A stretch of DNA of 64,000 bases from Lapidilactobacillus wuchangensis (GCF_003946645.1 NZ_RHOU01000004.1:112158-176157); one strand, 5' to 3'; shown: positions 17,595 to 26,746, counted from the stretch's first letter. Notes: generated by a model from the sequence alone, not told the origin. Program-made: numbers and translations.

Positions 17595-19613
17595 GTGAAC
17601 TACTGGCAAAAAACAAGTAAGTTAATAGTTGCACTGGTTCTTCTAGGTGCAATTGTTGGCCAAATAACACCAAATTTAACTGCCGGGAGTGCAGTTACAA
17701 CAACAGCAAAACAAAAATTAACCGGTGCTGATTCAAAATTAGTAGCGATTAATCAAGCAGTCAATCAAAACGAAGCGACAACTACTAATGAGACACCAAA
17801 TGAAACAGGCAATGCGGAGACAGCTGCGGCCGACAATCATGATGACGAAGAATCTGTAAATGCTGAAGAGACAACAACGTCTGATGAAGCCACATCTGAA
17901 TCTGAGGAAACAACGTCTGATCAAGAAGAATTACCAACGAATAGGTCAGAAGATGAACTGAATTTGGAAGATGAACCAGCTGCACCAACGTCAGCTGATG
18001 GCGTGAAAAGTGCTAGCAAGGGTGCATCGCTGATTTTTGATAGTATTGTTGTGCGTGATGGCTTTATTACCCAACCACAGTCGGAACAATACGTGGTCAA
18101 AGGAACGGCCGCCAATTTAAAACATCAGGTAATTAATTCGATACTTGCAGGTACCGTGGGGTCACAACCAACCATGTATGAAAATATGTGGAGTTATGAT
18201 GAAGCAACACAAAAATGGATAATGACAAAGGATCGTAAGATTGACAAGAATAATGTGAATCAGATTCATAGTTTGGGTTCTCGTTATGATGTTACCGTGC
18301 AAAACACTCTGGACGTAGGTTATTACTATTTTCAGTATTATTACAGCAAGGGTTGGCTACAAGGCAACTACTACTCCAAATTAGTTAAAGTGGTGGTGGT
18401 CCCTGAAGAGATACCGGCGACTGATTTGAGTATTACACCAGAGTCGAACGTTGTTTTTCCTAATTTTGAATATGAGGCTCAAGCTACGGTGACACCGAAC
18501 ACCTCAACAAACTTTATTGGCTGGAATAAATCCAGTGATGTGGATTATGATATGTATACCGGCCGTGAGGTTGACTTTGAGCCGCAAGCTTCAGTTATTG
18601 ATAGTGCTATTAATACGAGTACTGAGAATCCAGGAATACCAGTGACCTTGTCCGCGGACGCGCAAGATTTAACTGGTACGCCAACGGGAGTGTCTGCGGC
18701 AACTACAGTCTATGTTGGTGGCTTGAAGGCGAAAAGCTTGGCAATTGACCAGGCCCAAAAATATGGCATGTCTTGGTCAGTCGATGGCTTAGATAAATTA
18801 ACCAAAGAATTCTACGAATCCGATACGGATGGCGAAGCACTTGATCAGCCTAAATCGGCTACGTATAGTTGGCGCTATTATCGAAAAGATAGCAGCGGCA
18901 AGTACGTGGCAACAAGCTTTAATACTTCCCAGACTGATAATAGTGATGGTATGTTAAATACTCCTGCTGAATTGAATTCGACTAAGCAACTCTATCTTCA
19001 TGGCGATAGCGACTTCTTTCTAGGGGCCAACGTAGCAACGGCTGTGAATGATAATTTCTATGCTCAATTAACAATGGCGTTTAAGTTTAGTAAAGAAACC
19101 ATTACTGTTAAGACCAACTTTGCCCAGATTTCAATTACTGGGGCGATTGGCGAATTAAGTTTGGCTAGCGTGCCCGATTTTAACTTCGGTAATGTTGCTG
19201 CTAAGCAAATTTATGATGGCAATTTAAGCAATGAAAGTTCACAACCAGTTTCGAAAAATAATACGAATAATCAAATCTCAATTAGTGATACGCGGCCAAA
19301 TCAGGATGGCAAACCGCAGACTTGGTACTTGTCAGCTGAAATGTCATCTTTCGAAGATCAGGATGAGCAAACTTTGCCGGGAACTAATTTGAAATTAACT
19401 GGTCTACCTAATAGCTTAACGCCGGTGCTACCAAGCGATTCGGAAGAACATCAAATCCTGAGTTCAAATGAAATGGCTTCTGGCAATTACCCAGTGGCCG
19501 CGCAGCTTCAGCTAGCCGCCAATCCTTTGGCGAAGTTAACTGAGGGCGTGCAATTTCATTCGACCATCACTTGGAATCTCACCTCGGATACACCGACGGC
19601 TGCTGCACTATAA
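17595..19613 (+). CDS. Large WxL domain surface protein (cassette 2)
   Basis: The product has 672 residues. The start is GTG 17595, preceded by GGGGGG. After the signal peptide there is a Thr/Glu/Asp-rich acidic stretch (about 45-130), which is much more acidic than in its paralogue. Middle domains of unknown fold follow, then a C-terminal WxL domain (GELSLASVPDFNFGNVAAKQIY ... WYLSAEM ... TWNLTSDTP). It is secreted and should bind the wall through WxL. It is the last gene of the second cassette. Confidence 0.88.
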   Translation: MNYWQKTSKLIVALVLLGAIVGQITPNLTAGSAVTTTAKQKLTGADSKLVAINQAVNQNEATTTNETPNETGNAETAAADNHDDEESVNAEETTTSDEATSESEETTSDQEELPTNRSEDELNLEDEPAAPTSADGVKSASKGASLIFDSIVVRDGFITQPQSEQYVVKGTAANLKHQVINSILAGTVGSQPTMYENMWSYDEATQKWIMTKDRKIDKNNVNQIHSLGSRYDVTVQNTLDVGYYYFQYYYSKGWLQGNYYSKLVKVVVVPEEIPATDLSITPESNVVFPNFEYEAQATVTPNTSTNFIGWNKSSDVDYDMYTGREVDFEPQASVIDSAINTSTENPGIPVTLSADAQDLTGTPTGVSAATTVYVGGLKAKSLAIDQAQKYGMSWSVDGLDKLTKEFYESDTDGEALDQPKSATYSWRYYRKDSSGKYVATSFNTSQTDNSDGMLNTPAELNSTKQLYLHGDSDFFLGANVATAVNDNFYAQLTMAFKFSKETITVKTNFAQISITGAIGELSLASVPDFNFGNVAAKQIYDGNLSNESSQPVSKNNTNNQISISDTRPNQDGKPQTWYLSAEMSSFEDQDEQTLPGTNLKLTGLPNSLTPVLPSDSEEHQILSSNEMASGNYPVAAQLQLAANPLAKLTEGVQFHSTITWNLTSDTPTAAAL

Positions 19614-19646
19614 CTAACTGAATGTCATCTTTTTAAGACAGAGTAA

Positions 19647-19692
19647 TAAAAAAGTTCAATCTTAGGAGCGCTCCCCTGAGATTGAACTTTTC
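19647..19692. terminator. Bidirectional terminator
   Basis: AAAAGTTCAATCT pairs with AGATTGAACTTTT. The hairpin lies between cassette 2 and a converging gene and can serve both. Confidence 0.85.
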
Positions 19693-19695
19693 TGT

Positions 19696-20268
19696 TTATT
19701 TAGGTTCTCGTAATTGATTGGGAATAACTAAGACGACTAAAGTGATTAAAACTGAATAGATCATTGCTGGTGGATAAACAGTTAGCGCAATCACGAAGCC
19801 AACTAATTTGATGGCAATATCATACCAGGCCCAATCTAAGCGCCGGCGCATGTGGTGAATAAAGGTTGTATCTGCGGCGTTAGCATTTTGCAGCACGCGA
19901 TACATGAACATATTCGAGAAGGTAATTAGCAAAACAACAATGCCGTAGAAAATTTGAGCCGTTCGATTGTTGAAATTAGAAGAAACAATGCTGGTGGCGT
20001 AAGGAAATAAAGAAGCAAAAAATAACATAACTAAAGTGGCCCAGATTGTTTTACGATTGATTTTATCTAGGGGATACCATTCGTTATGAAGATTGACCCA
20101 CATGGCGCCTAACCAGAAAAACGACAAGCTATAGGCGAAGAAGTTTTCCCGCAAGTCCCAGAAAGCCTGGGGCGTAATTTGTTTGGGCTTCTCCAATTCC
20201 AAAACAAGAATGGTCATGACAATGGCTAAAACTGCGTCAATAAATGTGGTTAAACGTTCTTTTTTCAT
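19696..20268 (-). CDS. TMEM175/DUF1211-like membrane protein
   Basis: The product has 190 residues. The N-terminal helix ERLTTFIDAVLAIVMTILVLEL matches the start of the TMEM175 family, which forms potassium channels in bacteria and lysosomes. The usual FSDGVFAI signature reads FIDAVLAI, so the pore motif is altered. Five or six helices are visible. The start at 20268 has GGGGGA upstream; the longer frame has no support. Ion transport is likely but not certain. Confidence 0.8.
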   Translation of the reverse strand: MKKERLTTFIDAVLAIVMTILVLELEKPKQITPQAFWDLRENFFAYSLSFFWLGAMWVNLHNEWYPLDKINRKTIWATLVMLFFASLFPYATSIVSSNFNNRTAQIFYGIVVLLITFSNMFMYRVLQNANAADTTFIHHMRRRLDWAWYDIAIKLVGFVIALTVYPPAMIYSVLITLVVLVIPNQLREPK

Positions 20269-20458
20269 TAATATTCCCCCGCAAAAGATAGTTCTTGAAT
20301 TTATTATACCGTGAAGTTCGATGTGATGCCATGCCGCTACCGCAGGTGTTCGCAACTTAGGCTATTCAATGTTATAATCAGTAGGATTGACAAATCATGC
20401 TTGGTTCAGTTCTTTTGGGGCTGGTCAAGAAATTCTGATTGAACGAGAGGTAGTTATC

Positions 20459-21022
20459 ATGACAGAAGCAATTAGTTTACGGGCAGGTATGACCTTCGTT
20501 AAGGACGGCAAGCTCATTAAAGTTATCGAAAGTAATCACCACAAACCCGGTAAAGGCAACACGGTGATGCAGGTGAAATTATATGATGTTCGCGCTGGTT
20601 CAACGATTCAAACAACCATGCGTCCTAGCGAAAAAATCGAATTAGCCGTTGTCGAACGTAAATCAGTTCAATACTTATACACTCAAAATGACATGGCCGT
20701 TTTCATGGACTTGGAAACTTACGAACAATATGAAATTCCAGTGGCTTCAATCGCTCATGAAATGAATTACTTATTGGAAAACATGACTGTTGAAATTGAA
20801 TTCTACGGTTCAGAAGTGATCGGTGTTACTTTACCAGGGACAGTTGACTTAGTTGTGACAGAAACACAACCTTCAATCAAGGGTGGTTCTGTAACTGGTA
20901 GTGGCAAACCTGCTACTTTGGAAACTGGCTTAGTCGTTAACGTGCCAGATTTCATCTCTGCTGGTGAAAAGATTCAAGTTAACACAAGCGATAACTCATA
21001 TCGTGGCCGTTCTCAAAAATAA
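20459..21022 (+). CDS. efp: Translation elongation factor P
   Basis: The product has 187 residues, which is normal. The three-domain EF-P pattern is clear, with HHKPGKGNT at the modified-lysine loop (about 28-36), [12 protein letters not shown] in domain II and [20 protein letters not shown] near the C-terminus. EF-P binds stalled ribosomes and helps peptide bonds form at polyproline stretches. The start at 20459 ([10 protein letters not shown]) has GAGAGG upstream; the longer frame is not supported. A TATAAT box is at 20373-20378. Confidence 0.95.
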   Translation: MTEAISLRAGMTFVKDGKLIKVIESNHHKPGKGNTVMQVKLYDVRAGSTIQTTMRPSEKIELAVVERKSVQYLYTQNDMAVFMDLETYEQYEIPVASIAHEMNYLLENMTVEIEFYGSEVIGVTLPGTVDLVVTETQPSIKGGSVTGSGKPATLETGLVVNVPDFISAGEKIQVNTSDNSYRGRSQK

Positions 21023-21030
21023 TAGTCAAT

Positions 21031-21090
21031 AAAACAGTTACTGACAAAATCACTTTTATGGAAGTGATTCTGAACAGTAACTGTTTTTTT
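21031..21090 (+). terminator. Terminator after efp
   Basis: AACAGTTACTG...CAGTAACTGTT with a nested hairpin ATCACTT/AAGTGAT is followed by seven T. Confidence 0.9.
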
Positions 21091-21167
21091 GTGGAAAAAT
21101 TTGGGACATAAATGTTTGGCACACTTCTTGTGATATGATGAGTTAGATGGCAAGGAGGTTTTCAAAA

Positions 21168-21698
21168 ATGGGCTGGCTTTTGAAACGAATGATGTTAGGC
21201 ATGACGATTACGATGATGTTGATCAGTGTAGCCGTTCTTTGGAGTGCACGTCCTACTAGTCATTATGGACCACCGCGTGCAACTGACAATGTGATGAAGG
21301 ATTGTTTCATTAAATTACGCAAACCTTATGCTGGAATTGGTTCAGGAAACGATGTGACAATCGTCAAGGTTGACGACAGTGGCCAAGGGTGGCAGGACGT
21401 CAGCGTCCCACAGGTTGAAAAAGTAGGCTGGAATCACGACGTTATTGTTTATCGGGCACGAGCATTTTCTCAAAAAAGTCAGCAACGCTACTATGGCGTT
21501 ATCTATCAAGAAAGTGGTTTGAACTATCAATACGACTCTTGGAAGAAACTGCAGTTGAAACAACCGGCTGTTAAAGGCATCAAGCTAAAATATGTTTATC
21601 AATTCCGAAAATATCGTTGGCCAGAAGATAATGATCCAGATTTTAGAATTTTTTACTATCACAAGGATTCTGATCGTCAAAATTTTGCTTGGTCTTAA
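21168..21698 (+). CDS. Unknown single-pass exported protein
   Basis: The product has 176 residues. One N-terminal membrane helix (MMLGMTITMMLISVAVLW) precedes a soluble domain of about 145 residues rich in Tyr, Lys and Trp. I do not recognise the domain. ATG 21168 is preferred because AAGGAGG (21152-21158) is nine bases upstream. The last 56 bases overlap the end of a converging gene. Confidence 0.7.
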   Translation: MGWLLKRMMLGMTITMMLISVAVLWSARPTSHYGPPRATDNVMKDCFIKLRKPYAGIGSGNDVTIVKVDDSGQGWQDVSVPQVEKVGWNHDVIVYRARAFSQKSQQRYYGVIYQESGLNYQYDSWKKLQLKQPAVKGIKLKYVYQFRKYRWPEDNDPDFRIFYYHKDSDRQNFAWS

Positions 21699-22248
21699 TT
21701 CTCTGAGCCTGCCATGGCGTGATCAGTGGGCGATAGGGTGGCACACTGAGAACCGCTAAGACGAAGAAGCCATATTTCGCGATTGATAGCACACTGCCAA
21801 TTGGGGAAACGTGTGGTGAAATCACTAGCGGCAGGAATAGTTGATCGAATTGGCTCAAGAGACTGTGGGCCATGTCTTTATAAACTGAGGCGGTTGGCGT
21901 ATAGGAGAAATAAAGAATCACGACCAAAATCAACACGGCCGTTATGCGCAAAGTCAGTAAGTAGTTGGCAATCCGAATATTCTTAATAATCAGCTCGACA
22001 ATCGCTTGAATCGATAAAATCAAGGCAATTGTCAAAATAACATCCTGAACTTGAATGAAATTGAGTTGTTTTAAATTGGCACCACTGGATACCAGCAATT
22101 GGTGGTTAAGACCACTTTTCAAAGCAGCCTGATGTTGTTGCCGAAAAACGAAATCAGCAATGAACAGGCTCAGTGAAATAATCAAGCAGCCCCAAGTGTA
22201 ATTGGTCAAGTGTGGCCGTGGCGGTATTGTTGACGATTTAGTTGACAC
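21643..22248 (-). CDS. Unknown multi-pass membrane protein
   Basis: The product has 201 residues with about four hydrophobic segments (YTWGCLIISLSLFIADFVF, VILTIALILSIQAIVELII, ITAVLILVVILYF and YGFFVLAVLSV). No family is recognised. The start is GTG 22248, with GGGAGG nine bases upstream. The gene converges on, and overlaps, the preceding gene by 56 bases. Confidence 0.65.
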   Translation of the reverse strand: MSTKSSTIPPRPHLTNYTWGCLIISLSLFIADFVFRQQHQAALKSGLNHQLLVSSGANLKQLNFIQVQDVILTIALILSIQAIVELIIKNIRIANYLLTLRITAVLILVVILYFSYTPTASVYKDMAHSLLSQFDQLFLPLVISPHVSPIGSVLSIAKYGFFVLAVLSVPPYRPLITPWQAQRIKTKQNFDDQNPCDSKKF

Positions 22249-22389
22249 CGGATTAACCTCCCTGCACGCGAATTTTACTTATCGTAAAGATGAAAAATTA
22301 TTATGATTAGACTATTAATAATTTAACACTTAATCGCCTTGGAAAAAAGTGACAATTTGTTTCTAGGGCATTGTTTAATGCTGGCCAAC

Positions 22390-22442
22390 AAAAAAGATGT
22401 TGCGGTACTCACGAATTCATGAGTTCACGCAACATCTTTTTA
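22390..22442. terminator. Terminator between the lepB end and the upstream gap
   Basis: AAAAAGATGTTGCG pairs with CGCAACATCTTTTT around a CTCA...TGAG inner hairpin. It lies just 3' of lepB, which is on the minus strand. Confidence 0.85.
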
Positions 22443-22462
22443 TTCATTAATCTCAAAATTGT

Positions 22463-23041
22463 TTAGAAAATCTTCCAGCGATTCAGTGGCCAGTAGCGCA
22501 ACTTCACGACACCATTGATCGACGACTTCTTAATGAAACCAATCTTCCGGCTATCTTTAGAAACCGGCCGATTATCGCCCATCACGAAATAACTATCAGC
22601 TGGCACAGTGCTCCGACCGAATAATTGTTGTAGCGAGAAATCTTCAGTGAAATCAGTCCCGGTATTATACTCAGATAAATACGATTCGTTTAATTTCTTA
22701 CCATTAACGTAGAGCTGGTCGTTTTTGGCGTAAACTTTATCGCCAGGCAAGCCAATCACTCGTTTTATATAAAGACTGCCAGGTTCGTCGGGCGCATTCA
22801 GCACCACGATGTCGCCGCGTTTAATTTTGCCTAAACGATAAGTGATCAGTCGATCGCCATCGTAGAAAGTCGGTTGCATCGATGGCCCAGTCACCACATC
22901 TTTAGCGAGCACGTAATTGAAAAGCAGATTCACGCCGGTAAACATCACGATGGCAATAATAATTAATTCCAGTAGCCACTTAATAAAACTAGTTTCCTCT
23001 TTCTTTTGACCTTTTTTCGTAGTATCTTGTCCATTTGTCAT
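22463..23041 (-). CDS. lepB: Signal peptidase I
   Basis: The product has 192 residues. One N-terminal membrane helix anchors the enzyme, with catalytic Ser54 in GPSMQPTF and general base Lys93 in YIKRVIGLPGD. The later box VMGDNRPVSKDSR is also present. It removes signal peptides from secreted proteins, which in this window include the WxL proteins and pilins. GGGGTAAG precedes the ATG. It is monocistronic. Confidence 0.95.
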   Translation of the reverse strand: MTNGQDTTKKGQKKEETSFIKWLLELIIIAIVMFTGVNLLFNYVLAKDVVTGPSMQPTFYDGDRLITYRLGKIKRGDIVVLNAPDEPGSLYIKRVIGLPGDKVYAKNDQLYVNGKKLNESYLSEYNTGTDFTEDFSLQQLFGRSTVPADSYFVMGDNRPVSKDSRKIGFIKKSSINGVVKLRYWPLNRWKIF

Positions 23042-23246
23042 TTAACTTACCCCAATAAAATTGTTCGCGGTCAAAAGCTTGGCCGCAATATCATTAGTTT
23101 CATTGTCTAATTTTCAGGCTCAAAAAGCAATTATTTCGCCGCATCTTATTGAAACTTTAGAGTTCTTGGCCGGTAAAGTGTTCTGAATTGACGGTTCTGG
23201 TGAGATGCGGTTAAATGAAAACAGACTCAAGGGTGGGAGGTTTATC

Positions 23247-24098
23247 GTGAAAACAATGAGAAAGTTTTTCAGTGGCTTAATTGTTCTAGGCAGTCTGCTT
23301 TTTCTAACAGCCTGTGGTCAGCCGACTAACAAGCCGGTTACTGCTAAAGCTGGTGCTAAAATTGTGCCGACATTATTTTTCCACGGTTACGGCAGTAGCA
23401 TTAATGCAGAGAAGCAAATGGCCAATGCCGCGGTCAAGGCCGGCGTGACGCAAACGGTTATTCAGGCCCACGTGTCGAAAACTGGTCAAGTAACGCTGCA
23501 GGGCAATTTTCAGGCGGATGATCACCACCCAATTGTTGAGGTTGGCTTCGTCGATAATAAGAATCCCGATTATCACCAGGCTGGTAAATGGGCGCACAAT
23601 GTTATTCGGGCGCTCCAGAAACGTGATCAGATTGAAAAGGTGAATTTAGTCGGTCATTCGATGGGCAACATGGCGATTGCTTTTTACATGCTGGACTATG
23701 GTCAAGATAAAAAGTTGCCCCAAGTGCAGAAGCAAGTCGATATTGCCGGGCACTTTAATGGTATTTTAGGGATGGATGATCAGCCTAATCGCATGAAGTT
23801 AGCGGCTAATGGTCGGCCGACGAAAATCAATCAGACTTATGGTGAGCTGGAAAAGCTGCGTGCTCAATCAACTTATCGCCAAGTTCAAGTGTTGAATATT
23901 TTCGGCGATTTAAATAATGGCACCCATTCTGACGGGGATGTCAGTAACGCGTCCTCACAGTCGTTACGTTATTTAGTAGCGGATCAAGCTAAGTTCTATC
24001 AAGAAAAAAAGATTGTCGGTCCCAACGCTCAGCACAGTAAATTACACGAAAATAAACAAGTTGATCAAATCCTAATTAAATTCTTGTGGAATAAGTAG
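23247..24098 (+). CDS. Lipoprotein alpha/beta hydrolase, DUF915 family
   Basis: The product has 283 residues. A lipobox (LLFLTACGQP) gives a lipidated N-terminus. A Ser hydrolase fold follows with the nucleophile S138 in GHSMGN and an early FFHGYGSS oxyanion segment. The DUF915 family is common on the surface of lactobacilli; the substrate is unknown. GTG 23247, six bases after GGGAGG, is the best start. The next gene starts 15 bases on and may be co-transcribed. Confidence 0.85.
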   Translation: MKTMRKFFSGLIVLGSLLFLTACGQPTNKPVTAKAGAKIVPTLFFHGYGSSINAEKQMANAAVKAGVTQTVIQAHVSKTGQVTLQGNFQADDHHPIVEVGFVDNKNPDYHQAGKWAHNVIRALQKRDQIEKVNLVGHSMGNMAIAFYMLDYGQDKKLPQVQKQVDIAGHFNGILGMDDQPNRMKLAANGRPTKINQTYGELEKLRAQSTYRQVQVLNIFGDLNNGTHSDGDVSNASSQSLRYLVADQAKFYQEKKIVGPNAQHSKLHENKQVDQILIKFLWNK

Positions 24099-24113
24099 AA
24101 AAGAGGAACTGTC

Positions 24114-24470
24114 ATGAGTCAAAATCCAGCGATTACCGAATATATCCAACAATGTCCCCATGAGCGCCAAGACGTACTAAATCAAGTTCGCGAAATTATG
24201 TTGTCTTGTTTACCTGAGGCTGAAGAAACCATGAAATATGGCATGCCAACTTATTATTATCACGAAAATTTAATTCATTTTGCCTGCGCCCAGAAACATT
24301 TAGGCATTTACCCAACGCCCAGTGCCATTATTCATTTCGCCAAAGAATTGCAGAATTATCAAACCAGCAAAGGTGCGATTCAGTTTCCTTTTGACCAACC
24401 AATTCCTTACGATTTAATTCAAAAAATCGCGTTATGGCGGCGAGATCAAGTGCTGGCGAAAATAAAATAA
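24114..24470 (+). CDS. DUF1801 / iron-chaperone-like protein
   Basis: The product has 118 residues with the motifs of the DUF1801 (YdhG-like) family: MKYGMPTYYYHENLIHFACAQKHLGIYPTP and the C-terminal IPYDLIQKIALWR. Its fold is shared with frataxin-like proteins; members are often annotated as iron chaperones, but the biochemical role is uncertain. It lies just after the lipoprotein hydrolase with GAGG upstream. Confidence 0.8.
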   Translation: MSQNPAITEYIQQCPHERQDVLNQVREIMLSCLPEAEETMKYGMPTYYYHENLIHFACAQKHLGIYPTPSAIIHFAKELQNYQTSKGAIQFPFDQPIPYDLIQKIALWRRDQVLAKIK

Positions 24471-24482
24471 TAACAGTTTCAC

Positions 24483-24548
24483 GAAAAGTCCAATATAGCT
24501 ACACGATAAATTTTTAAATTTCTCCTGTGGTTACATTGGACTTTTGTT
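24483..24548 (+). terminator. Long-loop terminator
   Basis: AAAAGTCCAAT pairs with ATTGGACTTTT across a loop of about 43 bases, and TGTTG follows. Confidence 0.65.
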
Positions 24549-24562
24549 GAAGTGACTATCAT

Positions 24563-24582
24563 TATTTTTAAGCTTAAAAATA
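24563..24582. promoter_or_regulatory. Perfect 20-bp palindrome upstream of the YrdB gene
   Basis: TATTTTTAAGCTTAAAAATA is its own inverse complement and lies next to the ribosome binding site. It could be an operator or a 5' leader hairpin. Confidence 0.5.
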
Positions 24583-24592
24583 GGAGATCAAG

Positions 24593-24934
24593 ATGTCTGT
24601 TATTCAGGTGATTGTGTTAGCTGTTCGTTTTCTGCTTGAAGTTGTGACGGCGTTAGGTTTATTAAGTGGCGTTTATTTTGCGAACGGTAATTTAGCAAAA
24701 GTCTTATTTTTAATCGTTGGCTTATTGGTGATTGTTTTGTGGGCACGATATGGCGCCCCAAAATCAGACCACGCATTTGCAGGTACCGCTAAATTACTAT
24801 TAGAGTTATTTGTTTATAGCTGTGGCATCATCGGGTTCTTTGTATTATTCGGTATTAAAATTGGGAGCGTTTATGCAGTCATCGTCGTGGTTGATTTGAT
24901 TTTAATGTATGTGTTGAAACTTCAAGGGCACTAG
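24593..24934 (+). CDS. YrdB family (DUF2568) membrane protein
   Basis: The product has 113 residues with four helices and the short WARYGAPKSDHAFAG loop, as in the YrdB/DUF2568 family. No function is established for it. AGGAG precedes the ATG. It is preceded by a 20-bp palindrome and followed by repeat elements. Confidence 0.8.
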   Translation: MSVIQVIVLAVRFLLEVVTALGLLSGVYFANGNLAKVLFLIVGLLVIVLWARYGAPKSDHAFAGTAKLLLELFVYSCGIIGFFVLFGIKIGSVYAVIVVVDLILMYVLKLQGH

Positions 24935-25059
24935 CGGTTGGGCTGCAGTTGAGTCTTTCGACGAAGCAAAATAGATAGTTTCAATTGATGAACTACTTTG
25001 AGTCTTTGCGCTAAAACTTGCCGCATTGAATTCAGAACAATAAATTGTGGCATAAATCA

Positions 25060-25236
25060 ACTCAACTCCAGACGGAATGGAGGGCGTGGTTGTCAGCCGC
25101 CAAATTATACTTAGCGATTTATCGCTTAGTATAAGGCTCGTATTTGAAACAATTTGGTCTTTAATTGGTTCAAATCGATGCCGGCCGCGTTCCACAACCA
25201 GCAAGCCCGGAATGGAGTCAGACTCAGTTCCGTTTT
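25060..25236 (+). repeat. Nested-hairpin repeat A, copy 3
   Basis: The inner stem is TTATACT-T-AGCGAT against ATCGCT-T-AGTATAA, and the second stem is ATTTGAA/TTCAAAT. CTCAACTCCAGACGG marks the left end, and the right end reads CAAGCCCGGAATGGAGTC. Confidence 0.9.
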
Positions 25237-25274
25237 AAAACCTGAACTTGGATTGGTGGTTTTATTTTTTTGTG

Positions 25275-25530
25275 GTGCTGAAACGTGTTCGGAGCGATAG
25301 ACTGCTATGCCTAATTTAATTATTTGCTCGATCTGGTTACACCAGCTCAATCAAATAATTGAAATTACGCTACGCAGTCTGACCATCGCTCCTCACAACT
25401 TGCTTGAAACGTGTTCGGAGCAGCAGTTGGCTATGGCTAACTTAAATATTTCAATGATCGGCTGGCGCCGCTCATCAAAATATTTGAAGTTATCCTACGC
25501 CAACTACCCGCTGCTCCTCACACTCTTTAA
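25275..25530 (+). repeat. Tandem nested-hairpin repeat C, copies 1 and 2
   Basis: Two units of about 120 bases each begin with GAAACGTGTTCGGAGC. Copy 1 has outer stem GAGCGAT/ATCGCTC and GACTGC/GCAGTC. Copy 2 has GAGCAGC/GCTGCTC and GTTGGC/GCCAAC. Inner stems are TTATTTG/CAAATAA and AATATTT/AAATATT. Sequences differ but pairing is kept. Confidence 0.85.
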
Positions 25531-25627
25531 TTTTCACTAGTCATCAGCTCGGTTTTCAATTATAATGAAGGGTGATAATTAAACGGATTGTTTTTAAAAT
25601 TTCAGTTAAAGCTATTTGGAGGAACAT

Positions 25628-26599
25628 ATGGCAACAAGAGCAAATAATCGACACGCAATGAGATTAATTGCGTTGAATGGTAACTATGCATTGGCAGAGG
25701 CAATTGCTAAGGCTGTGGGGACACCTTTATTGTCAACTTCAGTGAAGCATTTTGCCGATGGCGAGATTCAAATCAACATTGATGAAACCGTTCGTGGTGA
25801 TGATATCTTCGTGATTCAATCTGTTGATGATCCAGTAAATGAAAACTTCATGGAATTAATGATCATGTTGGATGCTTTACGGCGTGCTAGTGCCCATACG
25901 ATTAATGTGGTGATGCCATATTATGCCTATTCTCGTGCTGATCGTAAAACACGTTCGCGGGAACCAATCACGGCTAAATTAGTATCTAATTTAATTGAAT
26001 GTGGTGGCGCTGATCGAGTTATTGCCTTAGATTTACATGCGGATCAAATTCAAGGCTTCTTCGATATTCCAGTTGATCACTTACAAGGGTTACCATTACT
26101 GGCTAAGTATTTTGAGAAGAAACATTTAGACGATAAAGACGATATTGTGGTCGTAGCACCTGACCATAATTCAACGAAGCGGGCACGGGCCTTGGCTGAA
26201 TATTTGAATGCGCCAATTGCCATTGTTGACAAGCGTGACAGTAGTCCAAGCGTTGATCCTTTAGATATCATTGGTGACGTTGATGGTCGAATTTGCATTA
26301 TTGCTGATGATTTGATCGATACGGCGAACCGGATGGTTTGGTCGGCTAACTCCTTGAAAGCTGCTGGTGCTAAAGCTGTCTATGGCTGTGCCACTCATGC
26401 TGTTTTCTCGAAGGGTGCCCCTGAGAAATTACAGGAATCAATCATTGAACAAGTGGTTGTCACTGATTCAATTCGTGTTCCTGAAGAAAAAGAATTTCCA
26501 AAATTAGTGCGGTTGTCAGTTGCTGACTTATTTGCCAATGCGATTGAACGTATCTATAATAACGAATCTATTCATGATTTGTTTGACGGCAAGCATTAA
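25628..26599 (+). CDS. prs: Ribose-phosphate pyrophosphokinase-like protein
   Basis: The product has 323 residues and aligns by eye along the full PRPP synthetase pattern: FADGEIQINI, NENFMELMIMLDALRRASA, YYAYSRADRK, DLHADQIQGFFDIP and IAIVDKR. The enzyme makes PRPP from ribose-5-phosphate and ATP for nucleotide synthesis. The PRPP-binding loop, normally DDxIDTAGTI, reads DDLIDTANRM, and the catalytic-loop region reads DHNSTKRAR where DHGGVTRAR is usual. It may be a second, divergent Prs paralogue with changed activity. ATG 25628 has GGAGG upstream. Confidence 0.85.
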   Translation: MATRANNRHAMRLIALNGNYALAEAIAKAVGTPLLSTSVKHFADGEIQINIDETVRGDDIFVIQSVDDPVNENFMELMIMLDALRRASAHTINVVMPYYAYSRADRKTRSREPITAKLVSNLIECGGADRVIALDLHADQIQGFFDIPVDHLQGLPLLAKYFEKKHLDDKDDIVVVAPDHNSTKRARALAEYLNAPIAIVDKRDSSPSVDPLDIIGDVDGRICIIADDLIDTANRMVWSANSLKAAGAKAVYGCATHAVFSKGAPEKLQESIIEQVVVTDSIRVPEEKEFPKLVRLSVADLFANAIERIYNNESIHDLFDGKH

Positions 26600-26625
26600 T
26601 TAGTTGTTCATTTTAAACATTAAAT

Positions 26626-26663
26626 AAAACGAGTTAGGCTGAAATAGCTAAACTCGTTTTTTT
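26626..26663 (+). terminator. Terminator after prs
   Basis: AAACGAGTT pairs with AACTCGTTT, with an inner AGC/GCT pair, and a T run follows. Confidence 0.85.
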
Positions 26664-26746
26664 ATCGTAAATTTACCGCAATTTTGAAAGGAATCCGGTA
26701 TAATAGTTGTTGAAATCGCTATCATAATGAAAAAAGAGGTGCGCAA

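Noticed and set aside
24902..25350. Overlapping minus-strand ORFs of 100 and 74 codons
   Set aside because: They run through repeat A copy 3 and repeat C. No start signals are present.
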